Shown here: piece after piece, positions 59,824 through 64,000 of the stretch | How positions within the stretch are numbered: position 1 is the first letter of the stretch | How the letters are laid out: each line of letters starts with the position of its first letter | NCBI RefSeq assembly: GCF_020520425.1 | Contig: NC_079491.1 | Coordinates: forward strand, 22,249,449-22,313,448 | Length of the DNA: 64,000 nt | Reading direction: 5' to 3' | DNA from: Spinacia oleracea | Taxonomy: Eukaryota > Streptophyta > Magnoliopsida > Caryophyllales > Amaranthaceae | Position numbers and translations under genes: made by a program | The notes under the pieces: model-generated | Database searches by the model: none | Told to the model about the DNA's origin: nothing | Seen by the model: only the letters and a program-made list of their open reading frames with translations

Positions 59824-61290
59824 ATCTACCCCTCTTAAAAGAAGTTTCGTCCCGAAACTTGACACAAGAATTCACACATTTTGCAAAAGTCTTTAATTCA
59901 TTCTTACTAGAGAAATACTTGTGCCACTCATGTGCACTCTTTTGCCAACTTAAAGTTCTTTGTGTTACTCAAGAACACCTTTTCTTATGCGAAGAATATC
60001 TTTATTTTGCATCAACAAGTATAAGTTGCTAAAAATGAGCATAAAATGCATAAAATTGTTATAAAAATAGGTAAAAAGCGCGAATTTCTATCGCATTCTA
60101 CCCCTCTTAAAGAAAACGAGTTACGCCCTCGTAACTCACCCCAGGGAATGACTTTGGATATTTCTACTTCAGCGAATCACTAGGCCCTTTTTTGCCAAAG
60201 CTTCAAACTTTTATGGTAAGGATCTCAAATGTTGCCCCATAAGGATAATGTCTCCAAATCATTCAAAGTGAATAAATAACAGCTAACTCTAGGTCATGGG
60301 TAGGGTAATTGATTTCATAAGGTTTCAATTGTCGCGACGACATGTGCGGAGGTCAAACGCTCTTTTAAAATCTAGAAAGCTTTCTCACATTTCTCACTCC
60401 ACTGGAAATTCGATTCCTTTTTCATAAAGTTGGTCATTGGGTTTTCTTCGTTCGAAAAGTCTTCCATAAACCCCCTATAATAGTCAGCTAGGCCTAGGAA
60501 ACTTCAGATATCAGACACGTTCCTTTGGAGTAGGTCACTCACTCACAGCTTGATTCTTAGTAGGATTTACAGAAACTCCTTCTACTCAGCTTTCTCTTTC
60601 TAGTGATCCTCATTACGCCTTTCATGGATGTATAACTCTTGGGCTTAACTCTTAGCACTTTCACCAATTCATACATTACCATCTTTTCAAGACAATAGAT
60701 GATTTCAAACGATCCTGGACCACTCAAATCTTCTCTTAAATTTATTCCCTTACGTAACATAGTTCTCAATCAATTTAGTCCTTCACTTTTCCGTCGGTGT
60801 CACTTATACACATATGACTTCAAGATTTGTATACTTCATTTAATAAAACTAGATTCTTTCTAAGCGTCTCCAAGTAATCCTCAAGTGTTTGTCATGCTCT
60901 TTCTTGTTCCTTGAATAAATCGGGATATCATCAATAACATAATAACGAACTTAATTCGGAATTCGTAGAAAATCTCATTCATCAAATCCATAATTAATGC
61001 AGGTGCATTGGTTAACCCAAAAGACGTTACTCTAAACCCTTAATGACAATAACGAATCCCAATGAGGTCTTAAGTATATTCTTATCAGCTACTCTCAATC
61101 TGTGGTACTTTAAACCCAAATCAGTCTTCGAGAACACACTCACCCAATTCAATTGGTCTAATATGTCATCTATCCTAGGCAAGGGATACTTGTTCTTGAT
61201 GGTGTTTAGCTCCCTAAAATCGATGCATAATTCCATACTCTTATCTTTCTCCTTAACAAACAACACAGGAGCTCCCCACGGTGATGCACT
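59824..61290 (-). pseudogene. Truncated 3' internal region (RT/RNase H) of the upstream unit of locus B
   Basis: Near-identical to 51861-53327, including the RNase H/integrase deletion junction (about 60193-60219) and RT motifs to SASPWGAP. Similarity stops abruptly after GATGCACT at 61290, where unrelated DNA (TATCATTGGGCG) begins. The few residues before SASP in the 61027-61314 frame come from that flank. Confidence 0.85.
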
Positions 61291-62112
61291 TATCATTGGG
61301 CGATTGATCTTCATGTCGTGCTCGGAATTTCAGGCCCATTCTAGAGTAGCCTACTAGTTCTTTTATTTAGAATTCAAACATTTGAAGAATGGGGTGAGAG
61401 ATGAGATTAGAAGGAGATATTGATGGAAACGAAAAATTAGAGGGGGATAGATAATTGTAGATGACAAGGGTAAGTAGATCATTTAACAGAAGATGTGGAT
61501 TTGGACAAATTAAATTGTAGCGGGATTTCCAAGGGGATGAAAATTCTAGACGACTCTACGAAGATAGATTTAGATGCTCTCTATTTTTTTTTAGAGAGAG
61601 AAGTCCTTATGGTCGATAGTAGAATTATAAGCATGATTTTGCAAATGAAATCCAAGAACACTTAAGAAAATATGTAGTACTTTACAACCAAACTAAACTG
61701 AAAATAAACCAAAATCGTTCAAAGTAACAAAAAACTAGCAGCAATGTCATAGTGTAACAAACACTTGAATGTTCTTATACCGATTACTAGTAAAAAAAAG
61801 GTTTTGTCGTGTCACTTGGAAGCACCATCCACTCCATCATTTGTTCAACAAAAGCTTTGTGAATTCTTTAAGGACAACCAAAAAATTATCACTCTTGTAT
61901 CTTATCACTAGCATTTAAAAACCTATAATCTTTAAATTGTTTGCTTTATTCAACTCTCAAAATCACAATTTCATCAAATATTTCATCACTAGAGTAAACC
62001 CGTGGATGAATTTGCTTATGTATGGAATTACCTTCTCTTATAGCGTCAGCAACATGTTGCTTCAATATGGAATTACCAAAGTCCTTCTTTTAAAACACGG
62101 ACCTCATAGTCA
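61291..62112. other. Unclassified flank
   Basis: No gene or known repeat recognised. GTCGTGCTCGG and CAGGCCCATT at 61315-61342 faintly resemble the GGCACGAG arm seen at 49045-49130. Confidence 0.4.
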
Positions 62113-62715
62113 TCATCTGGATTTCCTTTTATTTTTTTTACCTCTAGATGAACTCTCGACCTTGGTCTCGCTCTTGGAAGTATTTGAAGATGCTAATGTT
62201 GGTAGTCTTATAACACCAGAACCAACATTCTCTAATGTCATTTTGTTGTGGCTTACTAGTTCATTAGTGACTTCAATATTGTTTGGAGGGAAATATTTTC
62301 CGGTGTTGCTCATTTGACGTGCTCTGTTTTTTGCCGTTAGAGATCCTTCTTCATTTTCTCTATCCTTAGCATAAAGGTCCACGAGTTTCTGGTAGAAAGA
62401 AATAGGAGCAGATATCCATTTTGTAGCTTCAGGTTTAGCGTGTATTATACAAATTTAAATACTTAGATTCATGTTAATGAACAATTTTAGTGATAATGCG
62501 TGCAGTATTAGAAAAAAGAACCTCAATAAGGGATTGCCAGACTTTAGATTTCGCTTGAAAACGTTAGTCTCTGGATCCCATCCAAAGCCACTTGAATTTT
62601 TAAACATATCATGTGCATTATTAATTTTTTTTTCCATATTATGCAAATGCTTAATTGGAAGATCAAGCTTTTCACGCAATTCTTTGACCATAAGATGTAG
62701 AAGTCCATTGCCAGT
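62113..62715 (-). pseudogene. Myb/SANT-like (Myb_DNA-bind_3) domain protein, pseudogene fragment
   Basis: Minus-strand pieces read GNGLLHLMVKELREKL, then NSSGFGWDPETNVF (62455-62715), YIIHAKPEATKWISAPISFY and QKLVDLYAKDRENEEGSLTA (62330-62450), then a lysine/serine-rich tail (to 62113). SGFGWD and the kLvdLYakDRa segment are the signature of the Myb/SANT-like domain found in plant LIMYB-type proteins and PIF/Harbinger partner proteins. An in-frame stop lies before GNGLL, and the frame between the halves is unclear (intron or damage). The N-terminus is cut by the LTR at 62728. Confidence 0.65.
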
Positions 62716-62727
62716 TTATTCTGTTAC

Positions 62728-64000
62728 TGTAACACCCCAAATTTCTCTCTTTTTAAAACCAACATTTAATTTAATAAAACCAACCTTGAGAGAAACTTAT
62801 GAGTATTACAGCCACGTGATTACGATAAAGGCTAATTAACTCAACTAATGCAGCGGAATAACTCAATACTTTTTTTATTGAATAATAATAATCGAAATAA
62901 TAATAGTGTATATTGAATAAATTAACCCTTGAAATTAAAATACTAAAATCTGAACTCACAAATGAAACCAACTTAGAAAAATAAATCCTAACTAGTGAAA
63001 ACTCCATTAATCCCGTATGCAAGCATGTCACATCATCACATCAAGTTCCTGAAAACTGCTCACCAAGAGGTGAACAGGGCCAAGCCAAAACAAATAGGAA
63101 ATACGAGTTAGCAAAAGCTAAGTACGAATATATGCAAGACATGTAAAACATTTATATATAGTTGAACATACTTTCACAAACCATTTAATTCAAACTTGCT
63201 TAATTGAAATCATAGAAGATTCATTTTTCAAAATTAGAAACTTTCCATATATAGTAACTTTTCATAAATAGTAACTTTTCAAAAGTATAGACATTTCAAG
63301 ATTTAAGATTCCCAAAATAGAAACTTTCCAAAAGTAGAAACTTTCCAAAAATAGATTCCAATTAGAATATGGAAATCAAAACACCTCTGCTTATATCCCC
63401 TTCCTTCCTAAATGTGCACACCCCCAAGCTAGTATTCCATCACAAATCTATACATTGGGGTACTAACCAAATAATAGTCAACAAGTGACCATCGACTTAC
63501 ACAACAAGTGATGCGTATGAACATAAAAGTTCCATGAAATTCATTCCACCTTGAGACTTTGTAATAGTACAATAATGTCATGAAAGAAAACAACGTATTT
63601 TGAAATAAAGATTTGTAACTCATCAAAACCAAACAAACTATTTCAAACACCACTTGAACAAATCCATCATCATACTAAAATAAAGAAAAATATTTAACCT
63701 TTCAAAAATCCTCAAACAATTTTCACAAATCAAGAAACAATTCAAAATCACTAATTCACAATTTTCAATTTTTTTTAAAAAAATTAATAATTTGAAGTTA
63801 ATAATCAAAACATACATAGATTTCATTCATATAATAATCTAACCACATACACGTACCTTGATTAAATAACACCTCACACAAAGATTAGTTTGATCCTGCT
63901 ACAGATCACTCACGAGTTCCTAACAATTAATAAATAAACCCCTAATTAATTCATGATTAAACAATAAAAATAAATCTAATGGACTTAAATTTAATTCATG
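62728..64000 (-). mobile_element. Partial LTR of a related gypsy family, running off the right edge
   Basis: It begins TGTAACACCCCAAATTTCTC (plus strand), equivalent to the end of the other LTRs, after GTTAC (62723-62727, possible TSD). It keeps the shared landmarks AATGCAGCGGAA, AACTGCTCACCAAGAGG and ACACGTACCTTG at spacings like those of the other LTRs, but is clearly diverged. No PBS sits to its left, so this is the outer end of a 3' LTR or a solo LTR. Frames inside it are not genes. Confidence 0.7.

Larger units (their letters stand above)
49131..61290 (-). mobile_element. Tandem gypsy structure: LTR-internal-LTR-truncated internal (locus B)
   Basis: LTRs at 49131-51860 and 57094-59823 (both 2,730 bp) bracket an internal region (51861-57093). 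A second internal region follows the right LTR and stops at 61290 inside RT. 57094-61290 repeats 49131-53327 at a constant offset of 7,963 bp with about twenty-five point differences noted by eye. In element sense (minus) the order is truncated pol, LTR, PBS, gag, protease, RT, LTR. The right end is cut, so there is no TSD. Same family as element A but a distinguishable subfamily. Confidence 0.88.

Noticed and set aside
1..64000. CRISPR arrays, bacterial operons, rRNA or functional tRNA genes
   Set aside because: None seen; the window is plant nuclear DNA with spliced genes and transposons.

Overview
The window is nuclear DNA of a dicot plant. It is AT-rich, has spliced genes with GT/AG introns, and much of it is transposable elements. 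The repeat repertoire (Ty3/gypsy elements with about 2.7-kb LTRs starting TGTAAYMCCCC, Au-like SINEs, hAT MITEs) and the gene sequences fit a core eudicot. A Caryophyllales/Amaranthaceae genome such as spinach or beet is my best guess, by impression only.

Genes. (1) 1-3041, minus: first three coding exons of an Hsp70 nucleotide-exchange factor of the FES1A type, running off the left edge, with a perfect heat-shock element upstream. (2) 26958-27995, plus: a single-exon RING-H2 E3 ligase with an N-terminal zinc ribbon and a C-terminal DUF1117-like region (RDUF1/RDUF2 type). (3) 29963-30431, minus: a two-exon, 126-aa chloroplast-type membrane protein with two CxxCxGxG motifs. (4) 31399-43750, minus: a complete seven-exon DHHC S-acyltransferase (PAT16 type, 284 aa) with a 9.07-kb first intron. 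FES1A and PAT16 are near neighbours on Arabidopsis chromosome 3, which suggests conserved microsynteny stretched here by transposons.

Transposon layers. 3855-10594 is an old solo LTR (TSD ATATT) carrying two younger solo LTRs: a gypsy LTR (5145-7921, TSD TTGTT) and a copia-type LTR (8754-10112). 10897-21358 is a small Helitron split by a complete gypsy element (11093-21030, TSD TATAC) with near-identical LTRs, an intact PBS and heavily deleted coding capacity. 22560-26392 holds a Stowaway-like MITE with a SINE inside it, then two related Helitrons, one carrying a hAT MITE. 44678-45598 is a three-copy tandem repeat of about 310 bp, followed by a Stowaway MITE, another MITE and a LINE fragment. 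49131-61290 is a second gypsy locus arranged LTR-internal-LTR-truncated internal, a 7,963-bp-period tandem structure with a hAT MITE in gag. 61291-64000 holds unclassified DNA, a Myb/SANT-like pseudogene and the edge of another LTR of the same broad type.

The genes form no operon or joint pathway. The main story is genome structure: nested insertions dated relative to one another by exact target-site duplications, a non-autonomous gypsy lineage recognisable by a shared RNaseH/integrase deletion junction, and a hAT MITE family with repetitive G-rich arms found in three different contexts. Most open reading frames in the GC-rich parts of the LTRs are not genes.
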